NCBI GenBank assembly: GCA_937900435.1
Contig: CALCEG010000042.1
Location: 1-5,747 of the forward strand
From: an uncultured Alphaproteobacteria bacterium
GTDB lineage: Bacteria > Pseudomonadota > Alphaproteobacteria > Rs-D84
Length of the DNA: 5,747 nt
Direction of reading: 5' to 3'
Position numbers and translations under genes: made by a program. The notes beneath the pieces are model-generated. The model had not been told where the DNA came from and searched no databases. It saw only the letters and a list, made by a program, of their open reading frames with translations. Each line of letters begins with the position of its first letter. The first letter of the stretch is position 1. Positions 1 through 5,345 of the stretch are shown here, piece by piece.

Positions 1-1
1 C

Positions 2-181
2 GAAAGCAACGCCGTCGCAGAAGCCTTCAAAGTCGATAACAGCGGTGTCGCCCATTTCAGCGGCACGGTCAGTAACCTCGATCTCGCGAGAGTTTCTCTC
101 TCTTACGGTTTCGATCTCTTTGTCAACATCTTCATCAGAAACAGCCTCAACGGTCTTTTCTACTTCAATTCCAAGATAATC
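2..181 (-). CDS. tig: Trigger factor fragment, PPIase-domain start (both ends incomplete)
   Basis: The minus strand reads 60 open codons resembling the middle of trigger factor, the ribosome-associated chaperone and peptidyl-prolyl isomerase. Visible landmarks are DYLGIEVEK, then SDEDVDKEIE, RERNSR, DRAAEMGDTAVIDFEGF and finally DGVAF at the window edge. This is the linker between the ribosome-binding domain and the FKBP-like PPIase domain. The wording is closest to trigger factors of Clostridia such as Ruminococcus (from memory, not a search). The homology begins abruptly at DYLG. The roughly 150 residues that should precede it are absent, and the frame continues upstream to about base 281 with no start codon and no trigger-factor-like sequence. 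The gene is therefore broken here by recombination, decay or a chimeric assembly, and it runs off the left edge of the window. Its base composition looks richer in G+C than the DNA to its right. Confidence 0.8.
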
Positions 182-183
182 AA

Positions 184-336
184 ATGCTAATTTTTGATAA
201 TTTACAGAATAATCTGATGCCTGGACAACACGAATACGACTAATATGATGGCAAAAAGATAAAAGAATACATCAACGAAAAGCGCGACAATGTATCAGTA
301 ACAGTCTTTGAGTTTGATATAGATAGATTTGCGTAA
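184..336 (+). pseudogene. 3' remnant of an unknown gene with an in-frame stop
   Basis: The frame ending at TAA 334-336 reads YDGKKIKEYINEKRDN followed by VSVTVFEFDIDRFA. It is open back to a TAA at 241-243. Reading through that stop, the same frame continues upstream from ATG 184 (MLIFDNLQNN, then LMPGQHEYD). A single CAA-to-TAA change would explain the interruption, so this may be the tail of a decayed or mis-sequenced gene cut off on its left by the junction near base 180. It ends 12 bases before the next start codon and overlaps the next gene's Shine-Dalgarno region, so the two were probably co-transcribed. The family is not recognised. The 184-243 part is the less certain half, because the minus strand is also open there. 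Confidence 0.35.
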
Positions 337-348
337 AGGGAAACAGGC

Positions 349-1119
349 ATGAAACTGAACTGGCAACAGAAAGATTTTGAATCAGACATTGATTTTATTC
401 TGTTTCATCAGACGGATGACACACCAATGTGGTGGAAACGCAGTTTATATCAGGCGTACCCATCGCTGGACTTTGATTATGCGCAATCGCTGTCCCAGGA
501 AGAACGATTTGAATACCTGACCGATAACCTGCGCAAAATCAGAACAGAAAAACAAGCAGATATTGAAAAATCAATCAATATGTTTGAATCTGCGTGGCAA
601 CCAATCGCCAGTAAATTAAACGATGCCTATTCGTCTGCATTCGGAATGGATTGTTCGGGTATATTAAACGATATGGTGGGACTAGTTGGACTAAACCCAA
701 TTTGCCCACGCAACCTGGCTGACAACAGTTTTTCTGTTTATTACCGATTTGCGCCCGAGTATGCAGTTTCGGTTGCGCTGCATGAAATAACACATTTTGT
801 CTGGTTCTGTGCATGGCAACAATATTTCAAGGATAATGATGAAGAATATAATTTCCCATACCTGAAATGGCTGTTATCGGAATTAGTGGTTGAAACAATT
901 ATCAGAAATTCTGATATTGCAAAATTGACCCCTCCCCCACAATACATTGCATATAATTATTTTTACAGTATGGAAATTGACGGACAAGCCATATTTGAAA
1001 CACTGGGCAAAATGTATGCAGACCGCAAATCAATTCAGGACTTTATGGAACGCACATACGATTGGATACGCAAAAATGAACCCGAACTGCGCGCCAAGAT
1101 AGCCGATGCAGAGAAGTAA
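349..1119 (+). CDS. Putative HExxH zinc metallopeptidase, family not recognised
   Basis: This is a 256-aa soluble protein with no signal peptide or membrane segment, so it is probably cytoplasmic. The only diagnostic motif is HEITH at residues 145-149, inside a helix (VALHEITHFVWF), which is the classic zinc-binding HExxH arrangement. A later helix with two glutamates (SELVVET, E178 and E182) lies about 30 residues on, the spacing expected for the third zinc ligand of a gluzincin-type peptidase. The N-terminal half is rich in aromatic residues (WW at 28-29) and in charged helices (55-80). The C-terminus is a charged helix. I do not recognise a named family, and substrate and role are unknown. 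The start is supported by AAAGGG at 335-340, eight bases upstream of the ATG. No convincing promoter of its own is visible, so it may depend on the broken gene upstream. Transcription ends at the shared hairpin at 1177-1206. Confidence 0.85.
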   Translation: MKLNWQQKDFESDIDFILFHQTDDTPMWWKRSLYQAYPSLDFDYAQSLSQEERFEYLTDNLRKIRTEKQADIEKSINMFESAWQPIASKLNDAYSSAFGMDCSGILNDMVGLVGLNPICPRNLADNSFSVYYRFAPEYAVSVALHEITHFVWFCAWQQYFKDNDEEYNFPYLKWLLSELVVETIIRNSDIAKLTPPPQYIAYNYFYSMEIDGQAIFETLGKMYADRKSIQDFMERTYDWIRKNEPELRAKIADAEK

Positions 1120-1176
1120 AAAAAAAGACATTTACTGACGCCTTTAACCGTACATATGAAATAGGTTGTAAATAAG

Positions 1177-1206
1177 AAAAAAAAGGGGTGTGTACCCCTT
1201 TTTTTA
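1177..1206. terminator. Bidirectional rho-independent terminator
   Basis: GGGGT (1185-1189) and ACCCC (1194-1198) pair around a GTGT loop. The stem extends through seven A-T pairs (A run 1178-1184, T run 1199-1205). The long A run on one side and T run on the other give a U-tract in both directions, serving the metallopeptidase gene (+) and the exchanger gene (-). The exchanger's stop codon (1204-1206) lies inside the hairpin's T run. Confidence 0.92.
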
Positions 1207-2136
1207 TTTTGCAAATATCAACCACATTAAATACGCAATATAAATCAGAATGAATAAAATTCCTGTTTTTTTGCCCATTTTTTTATTACGAAATGTAAAC
1301 ATTAACAACAATACAGCGGCCAATATCGCGATAATAGAATCAAAGACAAACTCTTGGCTAAATGGTATCGGCAGTATAATCCCAGCGATCCCCAATACAA
1401 ACAGTATATTAAATATATTTGAACCAACGATATTCCCAATTGCAATATCTGATTCACCTTTTTTTGCTGCGATTGCACTGGTTACCAGCTCTGGCAAACT
1501 GGTTCCAATTGCAACAATGGTCAGACCAATAACACGTTCTGATATCCCGACAAAGCGTGCAATTTCACATGCAGAATCAACGGTCAATTTGCTGCCGACA
1601 ACCAATGCAACCAGCCCCAACAAGATATATAATACGATTTTTACGACGCTTAAATTTTTGATTTCGGCAACATCACATGTGTTTTGTTTGGAAATAATGT
1701 ATAAATATCCCAAGAATATGGCAAAAATTACCAATAATATTGCCGCAGACGCCTGTGAAATATGGCCAAAGTTCCATCCCATAAATCCCAATAAGAATGT
1801 TATTGCAATCATAAATGGCATTTCGTATTGAATGGTATTCTTTTGTACGTTTAATGTCGTGATGTACGCCGTCAATCCCAGAATAAGCAGTATGTTTGCA
1901 CTGTTTGACCCCAAAACATTGCCGATTGCAATTGCATTTGAACCGGCCATGGCGGATGAAACACTAACCGCAGCTTCTGGCGCACTGGTTCCCATTGCGA
2001 CAACGGTCAAACCAATAATGATTGGTGGAATACACATGCGATTTGCCAATGCAGATGCGCCATCAACAAAAAAGTCTGCACCACGAATTAGTAGAACAAA
2101 CCCAATAATTAATAATGCGATACTTAATAACATCAT
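1204..2136 (-). CDS. CaCA-family Na+/Ca2+ (or cation/H+) exchanger, YrbG-like
   Basis: This 310-aa inner-membrane protein of about ten hydrophobic segments has the inverted two-fold repeat of the calcium/cation antiporter superfamily. The alpha-1 repeat has IGLTVVAMGTSAPE (residues 41-54) followed by GNVLGSN (72-78). The alpha-2 repeat has IGLTIVAIGTSLPE (203-216) followed by GNIVGSN (234-240). The conserved acidic residues E54 and E216 and the asparagines N73 and N235, which line the ion site in this family, are all present. A polar loop near 150-165 separates the two halves. Length matches the short prokaryotic exchangers (E. coli YrbG type, about 320 aa), so the gene looks complete. The expected role is exchange of Ca2+ or another cation against Na+ or H+; the exact ions cannot be told from sequence. 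Two ATGs are adjacent. AAAGGAAGG at 2138-2146 is better spaced for the second one (2133), which would give 309 aa. It is monocistronic, with a promoter at 2166-2194. Confidence 0.95.
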   Translation of the reverse strand: MMLLSIALLIIGFVLLIRGADFFVDGASALANRMCIPPIIIGLTVVAMGTSAPEAAVSVSSAMAGSNAIAIGNVLGSNSANILLILGLTAYITTLNVQKNTIQYEMPFMIAITFLLGFMGWNFGHISQASAAILLVIFAIFLGYLYIISKQNTCDVAEIKNLSVVKIVLYILLGLVALVVGSKLTVDSACEIARFVGISERVIGLTIVAIGTSLPELVTSAIAAKKGESDIAIGNIVGSNIFNILFVLGIAGIILPIPFSQEFVFDSIIAILAAVLLLMFTFRNKKMGKKTGILFILIYIAYLMWLIFAK

Positions 2137-2165
2137 ACCTTCCTTTGATTAAACGTGTGAATGAT

Positions 2166-2194
2166 ATCATATTTGAAAATCAAATAAAGTGCAA
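2166..2194 (-). promoter_or_regulatory. Sigma-70-type promoter of the exchanger gene
   Basis: On the minus strand TTGCAC (2194-2189) is separated by exactly 17 bases from TATGAT (2171-2166). Transcription would start near 2159, giving a leader of about 23 bases that carries the Shine-Dalgarno sequence. Confidence 0.6.
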
Positions 2195-2229
2195 AACCTA
2201 CATTAGATACAGATATTTTTACTATACAG

Positions 2230-2252
2230 AAACATATCAGTATAATATGTTT
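2230..2252. repeat. Perfect 8-bp inverted repeat in the exchanger/operon gap
   Basis: AAACATAT (2230-2237) and ATATGTTT (2245-2252) form an exact palindrome around the 7-base centre CAGTATA. It lies upstream of the exchanger promoter and downstream of the phosphatase-fusion terminator. It could be an operator, or simply AT-rich symmetry. A TATAAT on the plus strand at 2241-2246 overlaps it. Confidence 0.5.
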
Positions 2253-2284
2253 ATATGTGAAATCTGACACGTCAAGATAAATTA

Positions 2285-2304
2285 CACCGCCCATTTGGGC
2301 GGTG
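2285..2304 (-). terminator. Rho-independent terminator of the GNAT/phosphatase operon
   Basis: An uninterrupted 8-bp GC-rich stem, CACCGCCC (2285-2292) with GGGCGGTG (2297-2304), closes a 4-base loop immediately after the operon's last stop codon. On the minus strand it is followed by TAATTTATC, a rather weak U-tract, so termination may be incomplete. Confidence 0.75.
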
Positions 2305-2305
2305 A

Positions 2306-3766
2306 TTATCTGTCGGGGGTATTACAGTTTTTTGCCCAGGACTTTTGTGCAACCAAACGCATTTCATCAAATCTAAATTCTGCAAAACCAATCAATTCAG
2401 ACAAAAGCATTTCTTTTTCAGCGCGCGTGAATTTGCGCGGTTTATGGGTTGCGACAAAATCCGCGCGCATTTTACGTAATTGCGACATTTGTTCGGCGTT
2501 GGGCATTGGGTGCGGCGGTAACGTTTTATCCAAACGCACAATATTATTCTGGCGCAGGTTTATATACGACATATCGCCGGGGCCTTCGGTAAAATTCGGA
2601 TACTTGAAACCAGTCAATCCAATTGATTCAAAATATAAAATCATACGCTGAAAAAACAGATTTTCGAGGGTATGGATATCAAACAGTGTTTCCAGCCCCA
2701 GTTCATGACATACTGCATCACTGGACATTTTGCCCGAAATCGGTTCGCACACCCAATCGAATTGCCAAGGAACATCAATTTCCATATCCAATACCTTTTG
2801 TCGGGCGGATACAATCTGTTTGTGAAATTCGGCTTCATCCCTAATATCTAGAACGCGAACAAAATCCGCAATTTTATCACCGCACATGTACTGAAACAAA
2901 ATGCCCATAAAGTTCTGAACACTGTGGTCATTCAAATCGGGTATTTCATCCCAGCGACCCGCCCGCAAATTTACCGGTATTATTTTGGGTTTGGTAATAT
3001 CGATATTCGTATCACGTTTCCATTTACCTTCGTTCAGGTTGGTTCTGGCATTTATTTCCAGACCAGAGTGCGTTAGTGGCCGAAAATAATCAAAATCATA
3101 ATAAGTGCCATGATACATGGTTAATGGCTTGCCATCCGCCCCCAGTAACACCGGCGACAACCAATCGGGCATATCAATCAGAGTAAATTTTTCACCGTCA
3201 TATTCCAGTTTGAAATATTCTGCATTTGGCATTCCGCCACGTGGCCATTTTATATCTGTGAATTGTTTGATTATATTTTTCGCCACCCCCGTATGTGTTG
3301 CAATGGCGATTGTTTTGCCGTCTGAGTTTTTTACGATATCCAATATCGCATTACGAACACGCGCAATAAACATATTATAACTTTCACCGTTTGGTGGGAC
3401 ATAATCGTCATTAGACAACAATGCAAACGGTGCATAAATCACATCGTTTGACATATCAATTGGTGTATCCGCAGGGCTATCAGTCAATTTTACAATATGT
3501 CCACAAAAATCACCTATATTCCATTCACGCAAATCACCGTTTAATACAATCTGTTGATTGCCAACCACCGCACGCGCCGTACCCAACGCACGCGACAGTG
3601 GCGATGAATACATGACATCAAAGTTTACATCCGCCAGTTTTTGCGCCAACGCCTGTGCCTGAGCCACACCATTGGCGTTTAATGGCAGGTCCAACCACCC
3701 CTGCATACGTTTTTGTACGTTTGCATCTGTTTCGCCATGTCGAAAGATATATAACGTCTTTTTCAT
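2306..3766 (-). CDS. Histidine phosphatase fused to an ADP-ribosyltransferase-like (ART-PolyVal type) domain
   Basis: This is a 486-aa protein with two domains. Residues 1-198 form a histidine phosphatase (phosphoglycerate-mutase-like) domain with the full catalytic set: RHGET (R9, H10), R59 in SSPLSRA, E81 in LREWNIG and H158 in ATHTG. It should remove phosphates through a phospho-histidine at H10; the substrate is unknown. From residue 209 the text changes to GADGKPLTMYHGTYYDFDYF, the opening of ADP-ribosyltransferase-like domains found in phage and conjugative polyvalent proteins, with H219 as the putative NAD-binding histidine. Later family-like blocks are IIPVNLRAGRWDEIPDL (262-278) and GFKYPNFTEGPGDMSYI (386-402), including a possible catalytic E394. 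The usual central Gly-Tyr-Phe-Thr block is not clear, so activity is uncertain. Residues 416-486 are a charged helical tail. There is no signal peptide. The start overlaps the stop of the preceding acetyltransferase gene (TAATG), implying translational coupling. The ART call is from memory of the family pattern; the phosphatase call is firm. Confidence 0.88.
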   Translation of the reverse strand: MKKTLYIFRHGETDANVQKRMQGWLDLPLNANGVAQAQALAQKLADVNFDVMYSSPLSRALGTARAVVGNQQIVLNGDLREWNIGDFCGHIVKLTDSPADTPIDMSNDVIYAPFALLSNDDYVPPNGESYNMFIARVRNAILDIVKNSDGKTIAIATHTGVAKNIIKQFTDIKWPRGGMPNAEYFKLEYDGEKFTLIDMPDWLSPVLLGADGKPLTMYHGTYYDFDYFRPLTHSGLEINARTNLNEGKWKRDTNIDITKPKIIPVNLRAGRWDEIPDLNDHSVQNFMGILFQYMCGDKIADFVRVLDIRDEAEFHKQIVSARQKVLDMEIDVPWQFDWVCEPISGKMSSDAVCHELGLETLFDIHTLENLFFQRMILYFESIGLTGFKYPNFTEGPGDMSYINLRQNNIVRLDKTLPPHPMPNAEQMSQLRKMRADFVATHKPRKFTRAEKEMLLSELIGFAEFRFDEMRLVAQKSWAKNCNTPDR

Positions 3767-4293
3767 TATTCCGCCACCTTTGCAAAGATTTTCATATCAC
3801 GCGGTACACCACGCAGGACAAAGTACTTACGCAATACACCCTCACATTCATAACCACAGCGCAATGCCACCGCCGCAGAACGAATATTCTGTTTGTCCAG
3901 TGTTAATTGGATGCGCTGCAATCCCATGTCATGCAACCCTATTTCGGTCAGTTTATTTAATGCGCGTGTCATTATGCCACGACCATTAAAGCCATGTGCC
4001 AACCAATAACTAATTTCGCCCATATTGTCGTCTGTATCAACAAAGCCAATCTTGCCCACGATATCATCCGCCACCATGATAAAGTATGAACACTTGTCAT
4101 CACCATATGACTTTTCAATATTCGCCAGTGTTTTATCGCTTGTAGTATAGCCATCAACCCATTCCAAGAATTCACCCAAGAATTCACGATTGGCATTTAT
4201 CACCGACAATAACCGTTCAGCATTCTGGGCGGTTGGTTCCAGTTTTACCAAACGAAAATCGGCCATATCAATACTGCGTGGAAAAGAAACCAT
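3766..4293 (-). CDS. GNAT acetyltransferase, RimJ/RimL type (second operon gene)
   Basis: This 175-aa protein follows the RimL/RimJ pattern throughout. An N-terminal segment with NREFLGEFLEWV (35-46) resembles the acceptor-side helix of ribosomal-protein serine acetyltransferases. It is followed by the strand IVGKIGF (78-84), motif A EISYWLAHGFNGRGIMTRAL (93-112) with the acetyl-CoA phosphate-binding G104-R105-G106 turn, and the motif B region LQRIQLTLDKQNIRSAAVAL (125-144) leading to the conserved CGYECEG. It should transfer acetyl from acetyl-CoA to an amino group. The target could be a ribosomal protein N-terminus, a small molecule or an aminoacyl-tRNA and cannot be told. I chose ATG 4293: it overlaps the upstream stop as TGATG and sits six bases from AAGGG. 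An immediately preceding in-frame GTG (4296) is possible. The gene ends in TAATG, overlapping the phosphatase-fusion start. Confidence 0.93.
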   Translation of the reverse strand: MVSFPRSIDMADFRLVKLEPTAQNAERLLSVINANREFLGEFLEWVDGYTTSDKTLANIEKSYGDDKCSYFIMVADDIVGKIGFVDTDDNMGEISYWLAHGFNGRGIMTRALNKLTEIGLHDMGLQRIQLTLDKQNIRSAAVALRCGYECEGVLRKYFVLRGVPRDMKIFAKVAE

Positions 4294-4874
4294 CACTTAC
4301 CCTTATATTCCGATTTCAGTTTCGAAAATAACAGATGGTTCATATATGTTCCATCTGGCATTTTGTTGGCGGCTCGTTCAATGCCGTCCAACAGATAGCC
4401 GGCCTTTTTAATCGAATTTACCGAACAAACATTGCCCTCCATCGCCTGACGACAGATACGATTTACCCCCAGTTCTTCAAAACCCAATTTATCAATCAGC
4501 TTATGCACTTCCTGATTAAACCCTTGACCACGGGCAGATTTAATAAACCATACACCGGAACACTGTATCGTATCACAATGGTCTATGTAGTGAAACCGCT
4601 GATATCCAACGAATTTGCCATTATGAAAGATATACCAGACAACACCGTCTTTATAACCTGCCTCGCGCTGCATCAACTTCAATAATTCATCAACAGATTC
4701 AGGCAAATGCGAATTGTGTGCCAAAGAATATCTTATATACTGATAATCATCTGGTTTTTCGTGCTTTAAGACATCCCATACCATTTGTGCGTTGGCAATA
4801 GTTGGCTTTAATACTCGCAACTCTAAACGTTCCGTCTTAATATCGTGATTAAATATTTTATCAAATTTTTCCAT
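4293..4874 (-). CDS. GNAT acetyltransferase, RimJ/RimL type (first operon gene)
   Basis: This 193-aa GNAT protein begins with the typical TERLELRVL (14-22) of RimJ/RimL-like enzymes. The core has a predicted strand VVWYIFHNGKFVGY (78-91), motif A VWFIKSARGQGFNQEVHKLI (108-127) with the R115-G-Q-G acetyl-CoA loop, and NRICRQAMEGNVCSVNSIKK (138-157), which contains the usual Asn-x-x-Ser pattern before AGYLLDG. The C-terminal strand region is NHLLFSK (179-185). It is not a close copy of the next gene, so this is not a recent duplication. The acceptor is unknown. The start is supported by AAAGGA with eight bases to the ATG. A promoter at 4902-4930 lies just upstream, so this is the first gene of a three-gene operon. 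Its stop codon shares one base with the start of the next acetyltransferase. Confidence 0.93.
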   Translation of the reverse strand: MEKFDKIFNHDIKTERLELRVLKPTIANAQMVWDVLKHEKPDDYQYIRYSLAHNSHLPESVDELLKLMQREAGYKDGVVWYIFHNGKFVGYQRFHYIDHCDTIQCSGVWFIKSARGQGFNQEVHKLIDKLGFEELGVNRICRQAMEGNVCSVNSIKKAGYLLDGIERAANKMPDGTYMNHLLFSKLKSEYKGK

Positions 4875-4901
4875 CTGCTTTTTCCTTTGATTATCCCACT
4901 A

Positions 4902-4930
4902 ATTTTATCATAAAAATCCCATATTTCCAA
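4902..4930 (-). promoter_or_regulatory. Promoter of the GNAT/GNAT/phosphatase-ART operon
   Basis: The minus strand has TTGGAA (4930-4925), a 17-base spacer and TAAAAT (4907-4902). The -10 box is preceded by TG at the extended -10 position. The predicted start is near 4895, leaving about 20 untranslated bases that hold the Shine-Dalgarno sequence. The box abuts the terminator of the upstream gene, so the operon is insulated from it. Confidence 0.65.
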
Positions 4931-4952
4931 ATAAAAAGCCCCAATCGGGGGC
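4931..4952 (-). terminator. Rho-independent terminator of the small membrane-protein gene
   Basis: GCCCC (4938-4942) and GGGGC (4948-4952) pair around a 5-base loop. On the minus strand the stem is followed by TTTTTAT (4937-4931). It lies 20 bases after the stop codon of the 74-aa gene, making that gene monocistronic. Confidence 0.85.
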
Positions 4953-4971
4953 AAAACAACCACAGGCAATC

Positions 4972-5196
4972 TTATTTTTGCTTACCCTGATTTTTATTTA
5001 TTAAATCCTTTTGGCGCGCTTTGTACTGTTTGTACAACAATGCAGTTCCACCAACCAAAGCCGCAGAACCACCAATCAGAGAATTTACAGAATTGCATTC
5101 CCATTCTGTTTGCATGCAAATCATAAACAACCCCAGACCAGCCAAAGCAGCAGGACCAGCATTCGCCAAAACTTTCAAAAATTCGTTTTTCTTCAT
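4972..5196 (-). CDS. Small hypothetical protein with two predicted membrane segments
   Basis: This is a 74-aa protein of unknown family. A short basic N-terminus (MKKNEFLK) precedes a first hydrophobic segment at about 10-28 (rich in Ala and Gly, ending LFMICM). An acidic, Cys-containing turn (TEWECN, 30-35) follows, then a second hydrophobic segment at about 37-54 (SLIGGSAALVGGTALL). The C-terminal 20 residues are strongly basic (KQYKARQKDL onward). By the positive-inside rule both ends should face the cytoplasm, giving a hairpin topology with the Cys turn outside. Holins share this shape, but no phage genes surround it and no function can be assigned. It is probably a real gene: it has AAAGG eight bases before the ATG, a promoter at 5236-5263 and a dedicated terminator. 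Confidence 0.75.
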   Translation of the reverse strand: MKKNEFLKVLANAGPAALAGLGLFMICMQTEWECNSVNSLIGGSAALVGGTALLYKQYKARQKDLINKNQGKQK

Positions 5197-5235
5197 TTTA
5201 TCGACCTTTGATTTGTTTTGATTTCGCCTTACAAA

Positions 5236-5263
5236 TAAATATCACATAAATATATTTTGTTAA
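5236..5263 (-). promoter_or_regulatory. Promoter of the small membrane-protein gene
   Basis: The minus strand reads TTAACA (5263-5258), a 16-base spacer and TATTTA (5241-5236), with TG one base before the -10 box (extended -10). Transcription would start near 5229. Two direct copies of ATAAATAT (5235-5242 and 5246-5253), 11 bases apart, overlap it. Confidence 0.5.
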
Positions 5264-5303
5264 GTGTTTTTATCTCATAAAATGATGAATTTTCCACAAA
5301 ATA

Positions 5304-5312
5304 TGGTATAAT
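5304..5312 (+). promoter_or_regulatory. Extended -10 promoter of the helicase gene
   Basis: TGGTATAAT is a perfect extended -10 element (TGn plus TATAAT at 5307-5312). The region 17 bases upstream (GATGAA) is a poor -35 box, which extended -10 promoters tolerate. The start site would be near 5319, giving a leader of about 27 bases with AGGAGA at 5335-5340. Confidence 0.65.
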
Positions 5313-5345
5313 TACTGGGACAAAATTAAAATACAGGAGAAATTT

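Noticed and set aside
241..243. Possible stop-codon readthrough or alternative genetic code at the in-frame TAA
   Set aside because: All the other genes end normally at TAA or TGA, and no recoding signal is visible; a mutation or sequencing error is simpler.
1250..2152. Long plus-strand open frames (193 and 106 codons) opposite the exchanger gene
   Set aside because: They are antisense to a protein with both alpha repeats intact, have no family features and no good ribosome binding site, and arise from the codon bias of the real gene.
2295..4685. Several plus-strand open frames of 60-120 codons opposite the operon
   Set aside because: They are antisense shadows of well-supported phosphatase/ART and GNAT genes, and their translations look random.
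3766..4874. Recent tandem duplication of the two GNAT genes
   Set aside because: The two proteins share only family-level motifs and differ across most of their length.
4972..5196. Holin or phage lysis module
   Set aside because: Topology alone fits; no endolysin, structural or other phage gene is present nearby.
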